Source of the DNA: an uncultured Pseudomonadota bacterium
GTDB lineage: Bacteria > Myxococcota_A > UBA796 > CAJQPC01
Assembly: GCA_913060515.1 (NCBI GenBank)
Contig: CAJXRZ010000062.1
Location: 1 to 36,618 of the forward strand
Reading direction: 5' to 3'
Length of the DNA: 36,618 nt
The notes below the pieces were generated by a model. The model was not told where the DNA came from. It did no database searches and saw nothing but the letters and a program-made list of their open reading frames with translations. Positions 1-7,589 of the stretch are shown here, one piece after another. Position 1 is the first letter of the stretch, and every line of letters begins with the position of its first letter. The position numbers and the translations under genes are program-made.

Positions 1-48
1 TCTACACTATCCTCTTCGTCGGCAGCGTCAGATGTGTATAAGAGACAG
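1..48 (+). other. Illumina Nextera adapter (sequencing artefact)
   Basis: Bases 1-7 match the end of the Illumina P5 oligonucleotide, bases 8-15 (TATCCTCT) match the Nextera i5 index known as S503/N503, bases 16-29 match the Read 1 transposon adapter, and bases 30-48 are the 19-bp Tn5 mosaic end AGATGTGTATAAGAGACAG. This is library-preparation sequence left on the contig end, not genome or a natural transposon. An ATG inside it (base 34) gives a false start MYKRQ to the first gene. The identification rests on remembered adapter sequences that match base for base. Confidence 0.97.
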
Positions 49-384
49 GCCATCGACGACGAAGCGCTGATCACCGGCAGCTGGGACTGGCCCGCAACCA
101 GCGTGCTCATCGAAGGACTGGAAGACCTGCTCGGAGAGCCCCCGGCTCTGGACCACTCCGTCTCTTTGACCGTGGATCCCGAGGGTTGGGTCACCGAGAT
201 GTCCCCCGAGGGAACCACCGGGAAGTTGGAGTTCGGCGAGACCCTCAAGATCGACTTGGAGATCGTGGCGATGGCCCCGGTCGCCGACGACGACCAGTTC
301 TACACCATCCAAGTTCAGGTCGACTCCGAGATTGAGACCCTAGAGACCCACAGCGTCTGGGTCGTGGTCGAGCCCCCCCGTTGA
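49..384 (+). CDS. Partial hypothetical protein (C-terminal fragment)
   Basis: This is the 3' end of a gene cut by the contig edge. About 111 residues are visible and no true start is present; the in-frame ATG at 34 lies in adapter sequence. The fragment is acidic, with alternating hydrophobic and charged residues that suggest beta strands (for example IDLEIVAM and FYTIQVQV), as in an extracellular beta-sandwich domain. I recognise no family. The TGA at 382-384 overlaps a possible TTG start of the next gene, so the two are probably cotranscribed. The reading frame is supported by its continuity and by codon use like the rest of the window. Confidence 0.6.
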   Translation, partial: AIDDEALITGSWDWPATSVLIEGLEDLLGEPPALDHSVSLTVDPEGWVTEMSPEGTTGKLEFGETLKIDLEIVAMAPVADDDQFYTIQVQVDSEIETLETHSVWVVVEPPR

Positions 385-392
385 AGCCTTGG

Positions 393-809
393 ATGCGCGC
401 CCTCAGCCGCGTTCTGTTCTGCCTGGGCGCCATCGCCTTGCTGGACTGTAGCGGCGCCGTGGAGCCCGTTCAGGAGGCCCCGGTCGTGAAGAGCCTGGAG
501 GCGCGCCGTCTGGCCGTGGCCGCCGAGCTCCAGGCCATGATTGCCACCAGCGCGGCAGAGGGTGGCTACAACTGCTGCATCAAAGACCCCTGCGTGCACT
601 GCGTGCGTCTGACCGGTCACTGCGGGTGCGCCGAGGGTCTGAAGCGGGGGGAGCCCGTCTGCGATGAGTGCGCCTACATGTGGACCCGGGGACAGGGCTC
701 CATTCCAGGCATTGATCCCAAGGACGTGCGCAGCTTTCTGGAGGCCTCGCGGCCTGAAGACCCGGAGGCAGGCTGCGACTGCGGAAAGCCAGAGCCCACT
801 GCCGACTAG
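393..809 (+). CDS. Cysteine-rich small lipoprotein, putative metal-binding
   Basis: About 138 residues. The N-terminus is a basic, hydrophobic signal (MRALSRVLFC...) ending in LLDC, an imperfect lipobox. The mature part has a compact Cys-rich block: NCC, then CVHC, then CGC, then VCDEC, followed by a Trp and a GQG..PG motif, and a CDC near the end. The spacing of Cys pairs suggests a metal-binding or disulfide-rich domain. Similar NCC...DPC..C blocks occur in uncharacterised proteins of environmental Proteobacteria, from memory and not verified here. The start is uncertain: an in-frame TTG at 381 overlaps the previous stop, while ATG 393 gives the cleaner signal peptide. It is convergent with the hydrolase gene 3 bases away. 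Confidence 0.7.
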   Translation: MRALSRVLFCLGAIALLDCSGAVEPVQEAPVVKSLEARRLAVAAELQAMIATSAAEGGYNCCIKDPCVHCVRLTGHCGCAEGLKRGEPVCDECAYMWTRGQGSIPGIDPKDVRSFLEASRPEDPEAGCDCGKPEPTAD

Positions 810-812
810 GCC

Positions 813-1547
813 CTACTCTTGGCTGATGACCCACGCGCTCAGCTCCGCAGCCGCCTGGGGAGCGTCTCCGAACATGCGCGTCCCGTGTCCCCCGGGGTCG
901 TACTCCGTGAAGGACCAGTCCCCTTCGTCTGCGGCCTGCCAAGGCGCGTTGTCGTCTGCTTCGGATGCCGGAAAACCAAACCATCCTGGCAACATAGGCA
1001 TGTCCTCGAGGGCGTGGTTGTTGGTGGTCGGCCCCACGGCGGAGAGCATCACGAAGGCATCCGGCGCCGGCCAAGTTTCGCTTGCAGCCCCACCAAGGGG
1101 AGACAGAGCGCTGTAGTCCAAGACCGATGTGGTGCCGTTGCTCGCGCCGATCAGCACGAGGGCCCCAAAGCCGTCCTCCTGAGCCTTGAGCACCACAGCC
1201 TCGATGTCGTAGGCGCCGGCGACCGTCTGAAAGGCGTCTTCAGCCACGCCTCCGGAGTCTCCGGCTCCACGGCGGTCGGGCACCATCACGGCCCAGTCCG
1301 CGTCCACCAGGGGTTGGAGCACCTCACCAGGCCAATCTCCCCGATGGTTGTCCCCCCGGGGGTCCATGTGCACAAACACAGCCAGGGGCCGGTCCGCGGA
1401 GGAGGCCGCGTAGTAGTCCGCCACGATGTCGACGGAGTCGCGGGTCGTGACCGTGACCACCTCGCCTCCCTCGGGCTTGGGATCGGGGGTGTACTCCGCA
1501 ATCTCAGTGTCTTTGGCGCAGGCGAGGACAAGCAGGGTGTACAGCAT
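813..1547 (-). CDS. Alpha/beta hydrolase lipoprotein
   Basis: The 244-residue protein has a nine-residue hydrophobic signal and lipobox LVLAC (Cys10), so it should be lipid-anchored. The alpha/beta hydrolase fold is shown by VFVHMDPRG (oxyanion region), the strand VMVPDRRGAGDS, the nucleophile elbow GASNG (G-x-S-x-G), and a late His in GGHGTRMF. This pattern suits an esterase, lipase or dienelactone-hydrolase-like enzyme; the substrate cannot be told. An in-frame TAA lies three codons upstream of the ATG, so a longer signal peptide is excluded. It is last in a three-gene minus-strand operon, 28 bases after the metallo-beta-lactamase gene, so the two secreted hydrolases are probably made together. 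Confidence 0.85.
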   Translation of the reverse strand: MLYTLLVLACAKDTEIAEYTPDPKPEGGEVVTVTTRDSVDIVADYYAASSADRPLAVFVHMDPRGDNHRGDWPGEVLQPLVDADWAVMVPDRRGAGDSGGVAEDAFQTVAGAYDIEAVVLKAQEDGFGALVLIGASNGTTSVLDYSALSPLGGAASETWPAPDAFVMLSAVGPTTNNHALEDMPMLPGWFGFPASEADDNAPWQAADEGDWSFTEYDPGGHGTRMFGDAPQAAAELSAWVISQE

Positions 1548-1575
1548 CTCCCCAGTTTAACTGGCCCTTGGCGCC

Positions 1576-2361
1576 TCAGTGGGCCGGGGCTTGGCTCCCC
1601 TGGGCCAAGAGCGCCTGGGTGTGGGCAAGCAAGCTGAGATTCCCCAGATCCCCATGGCCGGGCAGGACCCGTTCCGCATGGGGGTAGCGCTCCTTGGCCC
1701 GCTCCAGCGACGCCGACCACTCCGAGAGCACGGCATCCCCGGTGTTGCCCATGCCACCAGCCTGTTCCGAGCGAACGGCACAACCTCCGACCAGAAGTTT
1801 TGCCTGGGGCACCCACACCATCGTGTTGTCCGCCGTGTGTCCCGGCCCCGGGTAGAAGACCTCCAGGCCAAACCAAGTCGCTGCCTGCCCTGGCTGCAAG
1901 TCTTCGATGGCCTGAGGTTCCGGCAAGCGCCGCGCCTTCGCCGCCGAGACCGTCAGCGGGTGCGCGTAGAAGGGCACCCCCATGGTCTTCAGAACAGCTG
2001 CCCCACCCAGACGGTCATCGTGCCAGTGGGTCGAGAACACGGCGCTTACGGGTCGGCCCAGGTTGCGCTCGCTCCACTTGAGTAGGGCTTGGGTAGAGCG
2101 CTCTCCCCAAGCCGTGTCGATCAAGAGCACCTGGTCCTTCTGTTCGATCAACAGGCCGTTGGAGGGGTAGCGCAGCCCACTGTCCAAGGTCTGCCAGGAG
2201 ACATGTCGCCAAACCCCCGGCGCGAGCCACTCCATCTGCAGGTCCAGGTCCAGCTCCCAGTGGGAGGTGGGCGCAGCGGCTGGGGCGACCTCGGTCACGG
2301 AAGGGTGAACCGGGCCCGTGGAGGAGGAGCTGATGCAGGCTAGGCCAAGAAGCAGCCGCAC
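1576..2361 (-). CDS. Subclass B1 metallo-beta-lactamase, lipoprotein
   Basis: 261 residues, starting at GTG 2361. The zinc ligands of subclass B1 are all present: H112-W-H114-D-D116 (HxHxD), H175 in PGPGHTADN for site one, and C194 in VGGC plus H236 in PGHG for site two. A GN..DA segment (N206) matches the B1 loop that contacts the beta-lactam carboxylate; R197 sits where many B1 enzymes have Lys224. The C-terminal GDLGN..LLAHT also resembles BcII-type enzymes. It is therefore much closer to true B1 lactamases than to glyoxalase-like relatives. MRLLLGLAC is an ultra-short lipoprotein signal (Cys9), giving a lipid-anchored enzyme as in NDM-1. The start shares one base with the upstream stop (TAGTG), indicating coupled translation. 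Activity on antibiotics is likely but inferred. Confidence 0.9.
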   Translation of the reverse strand: MRLLLGLACISSSSTGPVHPSVTEVAPAAAPTSHWELDLDLQMEWLAPGVWRHVSWQTLDSGLRYPSNGLLIEQKDQVLLIDTAWGERSTQALLKWSERNLGRPVSAVFSTHWHDDRLGGAAVLKTMGVPFYAHPLTVSAAKARRLPEPQAIEDLQPGQAATWFGLEVFYPGPGHTADNTMVWVPQAKLLVGGCAVRSEQAGGMGNTGDAVLSEWSASLERAKERYPHAERVLPGHGDLGNLSLLAHTQALLAQGSQAPAH

Positions 2362-2960
2362 TATCCACCCACGCCAGCCTTCACTTCCAGAGGCCCCTCG
2401 ATGGCCCAGACGCGCTCATCGCCGGTTCCCCAGAGCAGGTCGGGCCCGGTGCCGGTGCAGAGCAGGTCGACATTTAGCACCGCTGCGTCCACCGCAGAGA
2501 GGCCCTTGGCGCCAGGCCGAGTGAGCAGCTCGACGACCTCGATTCGCCCTTCACAGGGGGTCAGCGGGCTGGCCCAGCGGTCGGCCCGCTCCAGATCGCG
2601 TTCCTGGTAGCTGGCGACAAAGCCCTGAGTGCGCACACCCGGCTGCCCATTCTGTAGAAAATCGCTGTCCAAGCGCAGGGTAAAGCTCCCCTCTCGCGGA
2701 GTGGGCCTCCACGGATAGCGGCCCTCGGTGAGCTGCACCTCTCCGCCGACCAGCAAGCCATCAATGGCGGCCTCGCCCGTGAGAGGACCGGCGAGGGCAA
2801 AGGGAGGGGCCCCGTCTTGGCGCACGCGCAGATCCGCCTGCAGGAAGACCTCCCTCCTCCCCGACTCCCCAACCAGGAAGTCCAAGAAGAGCAGCATAGG
2901 CACCAGCGACCCCAGCAGGAGCCAGAGCAGGTGGGCGCTGCGGATGGGACCCCTTGACAT
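2361..2960 (-). CDS. Hypothetical single-pass membrane protein
   Basis: About 199 residues from ATG 2960; a GTG at 2999 would add 13 residues, but the ATG puts a basic MSRGPIRSAH stretch directly before one membrane segment (LLWLLLGSLVPMLLFLDFLVG). The remaining 160 residues should face the periplasm and look beta-rich, with two Cys that could form a disulfide. I recognise no family. It heads a minus-strand operon whose second gene, the metallo-beta-lactamase, overlaps it by one base, so the two are translationally coupled. It is divergent from the glycosyltransferase across a 68-base gap that must hold the promoters of both. Confidence 0.65.
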   Translation of the reverse strand: MSRGPIRSAHLLWLLLGSLVPMLLFLDFLVGESGRREVFLQADLRVRQDGAPPFALAGPLTGEAAIDGLLVGGEVQLTEGRYPWRPTPREGSFTLRLDSDFLQNGQPGVRTQGFVASYQERDLERADRWASPLTPCEGRIEVVELLTRPGAKGLSAVDAAVLNVDLLCTGTGPDLLWGTGDERVWAIEGPLEVKAGVGG

Positions 2961-3028
2961 GGGTTCAGGGTACACGCTCCGCCGCTCGCCCTCACCCACT
3001 GCCGGGCTTTGGTGGCTATAGGAAGGGC

Positions 3029-4186
3029 ATGCTCGTGCTCACTTGGATCCTCCGCGTCCTACTCGCCTTGCTCATCTTGGGCTGGGGGGCCACGCTGCTC
3101 AAGGTGCTCGCACGCAGCAAGAACCCCAAGTGGGCCCTGGCACCCGAGGATCCACCTTGCGATCCGGCGCTCAAGGTCAGCGTGGTCATCCCTGCCCGCG
3201 ACGAGGTGGCCCACATCAAGGGCTGCGTGGACGCGGTCTTGGCCCAGGACCATCCCAACCTGGAGCTCATCGTCTTGGACGACGGCAGCACCGACGGCAC
3301 CGGCGAGATCCTTGCGGCCATCGATGACCCCCGCCTCAGGGTCATCTCTGGCGGAGAAGGCATCCCCGAGGGCTGGTTCGGCAAGCCCTGGGCCCTCCAG
3401 CGCGCCCAAGAACACGCCACCGGCGACTGGCTGGTGTTTATCGACGCAGACGTGCGCCTGGCCCCCACCGCGGTCTCACGGGTGGTCGGCTACGGCCAGC
3501 GGAATGAGCTAGGCATGTTGACGGGCTTTGGCACCCTGACCATGAAGAGCTTCTGGGAGCACGTGCTGCAGCCGGCTGTGGGCGGACTGATTCTGCTGGG
3601 CAACAGCCTGGACGAGGTCAACGACCCCGAGAAGACCGACAAGAACATGGCCAGCGGCCAGCTCCTGGCCTTCTCCCGGAAGGGCTACGACGCCGCCGGA
3701 CAGCACAACGCGGTCAAGAACAACATCCTGGACGACGTGGGTCTGGCGCGGGCCTGCGTGGACGCTGGGGTCAAGTACCACTGTCTCTTCATGCGGCGCA
3801 TCTACTCCGTTAGGATGTACGCCAGCTTTGACGAGATCTGGCAGGGCTGGGGCAAGAACCTCTTCGCGGGCATGCACTACAGCTGGGGGACCGTCGCCTT
3901 TGTCTTGGGTTTCCTGGCCTGGACCACCTTGAGCGGGCCCATCTTGGCCGTGGTCGGCGCAGCGACCGGCACCGAGTGGCTGTGGTGGGGGCTGGCCCAC
4001 ATCCTGGTCATGCAAGCCACCCGCTTGGCCATGGACTGGCAGTACGGCCACAAGCTGATCTACGGACTGACCCACGCCCCGGCCACGGCAATGGTGATGG
4101 TCCTGATCGTGCACTCCGGAATCAAGACCCAGGGCAAGGGTGTGCAGTGGAAAGGGCGGGTCTACAACCCTGACGGGTCAAGTTGA
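3029..4186 (+). CDS. Membrane-bound family 2 glycosyltransferase
   Basis: 385 residues from ATG 3029, preceded by GGAAGG at 3021-3026; upstream in-frame starts lack such a site. An N-terminal membrane helix is followed by a GT-A domain: SVVIPARDE, the nucleotide-binding D84-D85-GSTDG, and DAD (D139-A-D141) for the metal. A QGWGKN segment follows, then two or three C-terminal membrane helices and KGVQWKGRVY. The phrase GWFGKPWALQ and the WKGR ending resemble HpnB/CrtQ-type transferases, which act on hopanoid or carotenoid lipids, but no terpenoid genes are nearby to confirm this. It probably transfers a sugar to a lipid at the inner membrane. It stands alone, followed by about 200 non-coding bases. 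Confidence 0.85.
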   Translation: MLVLTWILRVLLALLILGWGATLLKVLARSKNPKWALAPEDPPCDPALKVSVVIPARDEVAHIKGCVDAVLAQDHPNLELIVLDDGSTDGTGEILAAIDDPRLRVISGGEGIPEGWFGKPWALQRAQEHATGDWLVFIDADVRLAPTAVSRVVGYGQRNELGMLTGFGTLTMKSFWEHVLQPAVGGLILLGNSLDEVNDPEKTDKNMASGQLLAFSRKGYDAAGQHNAVKNNILDDVGLARACVDAGVKYHCLFMRRIYSVRMYASFDEIWQGWGKNLFAGMHYSWGTVAFVLGFLAWTTLSGPILAVVGAATGTEWLWWGLAHILVMQATRLAMDWQYGHKLIYGLTHAPATAMVMVLIVHSGIKTQGKGVQWKGRVYNPDGSS

Positions 4187-4206
4187 GGTCCGGTGGTGCC
4201 AGCCGA

Positions 4207-4280
4207 GCGCGTCTCCGCAAGGCGTGAAGACGAAGGAGTGCCGTGGCACTTCGAGGATGAGCAACGCGGCGGAGACGCGC
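4207..4280. repeat. Structured inverted-repeat element in intergenic region
   Basis: In the 4187-4382 gap, GCGCGTCTCCGC (4207-4218) is a perfect 12-base inverted repeat of GCGGAGACGCGC (4269-4280). The 50 bases between contain a nested hairpin, AGTGC-CGTG-GCACT (4237-4250), extended by CGAA/TTCG. There is no T-tract, so it is not a standard terminator. It could be a small structured RNA, an mRNA-stabilising 3' element of the glycosyltransferase transcript, or a REP/MITE-like element. A smaller hairpin (AGGGTT-GTCA-AACCCT, 4316-4331) follows. I see no gene and no convincing promoter in the rest of the gap. Confidence 0.55.
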
Positions 4281-4382
4281 GAGCGCAAGCCAACGGCGAG
4301 CTCAGCTGGCCCGTTAGGGTTGTCAAACCCTGAGTAAGGACTTTGGTGCAAGCACTCAGCATCACAGTCGTTTCCGTGTCCC

Positions 4383-5504
4383 ATGCTGCTGCTCCTTCTC
4401 TTCTCCTGCGCCTCGCCCACCGCCTCCGGTCCCCTGCCCCAAGACGCCTATGTCTGGCAGCAGGTCTGGACCCCAGCGGTCCAAGAAGCCGCCCACACCC
4501 ACCCCTTCCGTGGCCTGGTGGTCCTCGGCGGCACGCTGGATTGGGAAGATGGACTGGAGCTCTTCGAGCGCCCTGCCCTGCCCCCCGGCAGCGCACTGGC
4601 CCTGCGTGTAGAGGCGCCTCCCGCAAACGAGGACCCGCTGCCTGCCCTGCAGAACGCCTTGGCCCAGCTCGCCTTGGTCCACCCTGAGGCGCCCTACCTG
4701 CAGCTGGACATGGATCTGCCCACCTCCCGTCTTGGGGAGTACGCCGCGTGGATGGAGGCCCTGAACCAGGCGGGCCTGCCGCCGCTTCGCATCACGGCGC
4801 TGCCCACTTGGCTGGACGACCCCGCCTTCGAGGACTTGGCCCACGCGGCGCCGCACTTCGTCATGCAGCTGCACTGGTTCGACCCGAAGCACCCCACCTA
4901 TCTCTTGGATCCGCAGGCCTTGGCCCACATCGACGACGCCGGCCAGGTTGGCGTTCCCTTCTCCGCCGCTCTGCCAAGCTACAGCTACAGCCTGATGTTT
5001 GACGGCTCCGGCCAGAGAGTCGCCCTCAACGCCGAGCAGGCACAGACCGCGCCAATCGGGGGCTACGCCGAGCAACTTCGGGCAGACCCTGCCGCGGTCG
5101 CCCAGGTGGTGGCCTCCTTGGAGCAGCGCCATCCACGGGATCTGGAGGCCTTGATCTGGTTTCGGCTGCCCACAGCCCAGGACCAGAACAGCTGGAGCCT
5201 GACCACACTGACCTCGGTGGCGGCGGGGGTGACACCGGTGGCGCAAGCGGAGATCCAGGTCCAAGAAACCGGGGAGAAGCTCTGGCAGTTCCAGCTCTAC
5301 AACACCGGGACCGAAACCTTGGAGATGCCGCAGCTCTACTGGGAGACAGAGCCAGATCTCTGGGATGCCTTGGGCAGCTACCACCAGAGCCGCGCACACC
5401 TGAGTCCAGGGGCCGCGCAGACCCTGCAGCCCGGTGAGTCCCAGGTTGTCGCCTGGGCCAGATCGTTTGTTGAACCAACTCTCTCGGTGACCGATGCCCC
5501 CTGA
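4383..5504 (+). CDS. DUF3142 family lipoprotein
   Basis: 373 residues. MLLLLLFSC is an eight-residue signal before lipobox Cys9; an in-frame TAA at 4335 with no start codon in between rules out a longer one. The mature protein begins DAYVWQQVWTPAV, the hallmark of the DUF3142 family, and the middle holds a glycosidase-like core: LQLDMDLP, then FVMQLHWFDP, then VPFSAALPSYSY, suggesting a TIM-barrel. The last ~120 residues look like a beta domain. The function of the family is not established; a carbohydrate-related role is inference. Its end overlaps the next gene by 11 bases, so the pair is coupled and probably acts together at the cell surface. Confidence 0.8.
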   Translation: MLLLLLFSCASPTASGPLPQDAYVWQQVWTPAVQEAAHTHPFRGLVVLGGTLDWEDGLELFERPALPPGSALALRVEAPPANEDPLPALQNALAQLALVHPEAPYLQLDMDLPTSRLGEYAAWMEALNQAGLPPLRITALPTWLDDPAFEDLAHAAPHFVMQLHWFDPKHPTYLLDPQALAHIDDAGQVGVPFSAALPSYSYSLMFDGSGQRVALNAEQAQTAPIGGYAEQLRADPAAVAQVVASLEQRHPRDLEALIWFRLPTAQDQNSWSLTTLTSVAAGVTPVAQAEIQVQETGEKLWQFQLYNTGTETLEMPQLYWETEPDLWDALGSYHQSRAHLSPGAAQTLQPGESQVVAWARSFVEPTLSVTDAP

Positions 5505-7545
5505 TGCAAACCTGCCGGTGCTGCTGCTGCTCGTCTCGCTGCCAGCCCAAGCCTGCGGTCCCTACTACGACTACACGCAGCTCTCTTGGCAGGGCCAAGC
5601 CATGCTTCAAACGCCCACCACCAGCTTCAAGCTGGAGATGAAGCGCCTGGCGGAGGAGACCCAGGCGCAGCCCTTGGCCATCCCGCTGCGCGTCCGCACC
5701 AGCGAGGCGGACCGGGTGGACTTGGAGGCGGTGCTCGACGACGCTGCGCAGGTCGAAGCGGCTCTGCTCGCCCGGGCCAAGGACCGGCCTCTGCCCGAGG
5801 CGCTTCCACCCGAGTTCCAGCTCTACCAAGCCGGCGTGCTCTCCCTTCACCGCGAGGAGATTCCCGCCGCCCACGACGCTTGGCAAGAGGTCCTGAGCCT
5901 GGAGCCGGAGGCGCGCGGGAGGCGCGGGGCGTGGGCGGCCTACATGTTGGGCAACACCACCGATGCGCCCGAGCAGGCGGCCCAGTGGTACCAGCGCGTG
6001 CGCGCCGAGATCGCCGAGAGCGGCCACGACAGCGCCGGTCTGTACGTGGCAAGCCTGCGCCAAGAGGCTTGGGTTCAAGCCCGGGCGGAGCAGCCGGTCC
6101 AGGCCTTGTCCCTCTGCCTGCAGTACCGAGCCACCGGAGCCCAAGCCCACTGCCAGGACCTGCGTCCAATGGCCGAGCGCGTCCTGGGCGAAACGGACCT
6201 GAGCCAAGCCACGGCGGACCCGCTGGTGGCACAGGCCATCGCTGCCCTGATGACCAACCCGGGCAGCTCAGTCTGGACCCGATTGAGCCTGGAGGAGCAG
6301 ACCGAACGCTGGCTGGATGCCTCGGAACAACAAGTAGAGCTGGCCGCCAGCGACCGCTTGGCATGGGTCGCCTACCGCAACGGGGAGATGGAGACCGCCC
6401 AGGCGTGGTTGAAGCGCTCGCCAGATACCCCCATGGCCAACTGGATTCAGGCAAAGCTGCACCTCCAAGCTGGAGACCTGGTTCAAGCCGAGGCCTCCCT
6501 GAGCCACGGCGCCTCCCTGCTGCCCCTGTCTCCCGAGCTCGGCCGGCCCCTGTTCAGCACCCACTGCGAGCACGACCACGCGGACCCCAAGCGTGCCATG
6601 AACGTCGAGCTGGGCGTGTTGCGGGTACGCACCGGCGACTACCCCGGGGCGCTGCAGGGCTTCCTGGCGGCCGGAGACTGGATGGACGCAGCTTGGGTGG
6701 CCGAGCGTCTGCTCACCACCGAGGAGCTGAAGACCGAGGTGGACCTGCACTGGCCGGATGAAGGTCACAGCGCGGATCCGGTGGAGTCGCTGTTGTATGG
6801 AGACCCCATTCCCGCTGTGCAGATCCCACCCAGCATGCGCCACCTCTTGGCCCGCCGTCTGGCTAGGGAAGGCCGCATCGACGAGGCCATTGTCTACTTT
6901 CCAGAGACCCTGCGGGGCCACGCGATTGCCCTGAGAGACAGCCAGGACAAGGCCCAAGACCTCTGGCGCCGCGACGACGTGCGTGGCACCCACATGTGGG
7001 ACGCCGCCTACCTGAGCAAGCAGCAAGGCTGGGAGCTCTTGGCCACCGAGATGGAGCCCGATTTCCGGGTATTGGGGGGCCACTACGAGGGCGCCTACAC
7101 CCTGGAGAAACGCCTGGCGCCCACCCCTCCGGCGCCGCTCTTCGCCACCCAGCCCGATGAGCTGGCCAAGCTGGCCAAGACCGCGCCGCCCAATGAGCAG
7201 CGCTACCACTTTGTGTGGACCGCCGCCGAGCAGGCCGAGCAGGCCGTCGCGCTGATGGACGACGACAACCCTCAGCTGCCCCAAGCCCTGTGCACTTCAG
7301 GCCTGTGGCAGAAGACACGGGACCCGGCCTACAACGACCGCGCCTTCAAGGCCCTGGCCAAGCGCGTTCCGGACTCCGAGCTCAACCTGCCCGGCGTATT
7401 CCTGGACTACCCCGCAGTTGGGCTGTGCCAGCCGGAGCCCGTGGTGTCCAAGGGCTGCCAGAGCAAACCCGGCGGTGGCACATGGGCCATCGCCGGGTTG
7501 GTCTTGCTGTGCCTGCGCCGATCCCGGCGCACAGCACAGTCTTAG
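5494..7545 (+). CDS. Large secreted helical-repeat protein with MYXO-CTERM-like tail
   Basis: 683 residues from ATG 5494, overlapping the DUF3142 gene. An N-terminal signal (NLPVLLLLVSLPAQAC) leads into CGPYYDY. The body is alpha-helical, with repeated A/W/Y-rich pairs of helices (LYQAGVLSLHREEIPAAHDAW; AWVAYRNGEMETAQAWLKR) typical of TPR or Sel1-like solenoids. The C-terminus has GC..KPGGG, a hydrophobic stretch (WAIAGLVLLCL) and a basic RRSRR end, the architecture of MYXO-CTERM surface-sorting tags. The substrate or partner is unknown. A DUF3142 gene next to a large Cys-Gly-Pro repeat protein occurs in other Proteobacteria, from memory, so the pair is likely functional. Its stop lies in a tandem repeat shared with the convergent gene. 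Confidence 0.75.
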   Translation: MPPDANLPVLLLLVSLPAQACGPYYDYTQLSWQGQAMLQTPTTSFKLEMKRLAEETQAQPLAIPLRVRTSEADRVDLEAVLDDAAQVEAALLARAKDRPLPEALPPEFQLYQAGVLSLHREEIPAAHDAWQEVLSLEPEARGRRGAWAAYMLGNTTDAPEQAAQWYQRVRAEIAESGHDSAGLYVASLRQEAWVQARAEQPVQALSLCLQYRATGAQAHCQDLRPMAERVLGETDLSQATADPLVAQAIAALMTNPGSSVWTRLSLEEQTERWLDASEQQVELAASDRLAWVAYRNGEMETAQAWLKRSPDTPMANWIQAKLHLQAGDLVQAEASLSHGASLLPLSPELGRPLFSTHCEHDHADPKRAMNVELGVLRVRTGDYPGALQGFLAAGDWMDAAWVAERLLTTEELKTEVDLHWPDEGHSADPVESLLYGDPIPAVQIPPSMRHLLARRLAREGRIDEAIVYFPETLRGHAIALRDSQDKAQDLWRRDDVRGTHMWDAAYLSKQQGWELLATEMEPDFRVLGGHYEGAYTLEKRLAPTPPAPLFATQPDELAKLAKTAPPNEQRYHFVWTAAEQAEQAVALMDDDNPQLPQALCTSGLWQKTRDPAYNDRAFKALAKRVPDSELNLPGVFLDYPAVGLCQPEPVVSKGCQSKPGGGTWAIAGLVLLCLRRSRRTAQS

Positions 7546-7589
7546 AGGGCCAGCCTTAGAGGGCCAGCCTTAGAGGGCCAGCCTTAGAG
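7541..7589. repeat. 14-bp tandem repeat at convergent gene ends
   Basis: The unit CTTAGAGGGCCAGC occurs three and a half times (7541, 7555, 7569, 7583). The first unit supplies the TAG stop of the plus-strand gene (7543-7545) and the last partial unit supplies the TAA stop of the minus-strand gene (7584-7586). Because 14 is not a multiple of three, TAG falls in all three plus frames and TAA in all three minus frames. No hairpin terminator is seen here. Confidence 0.9.

Noticed and set aside
30-48. Tn5-like mosaic end suggesting a transposon
   Set aside because: It is joined to an Illumina index and P5 sequence, so it is library adapter, not a mobile element.
7541-7589. 14-bp repeats considered as iterons or a transcription-factor site
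   Set aside because: They lie between convergent genes and include both stop codons, with no origin or promoter context.
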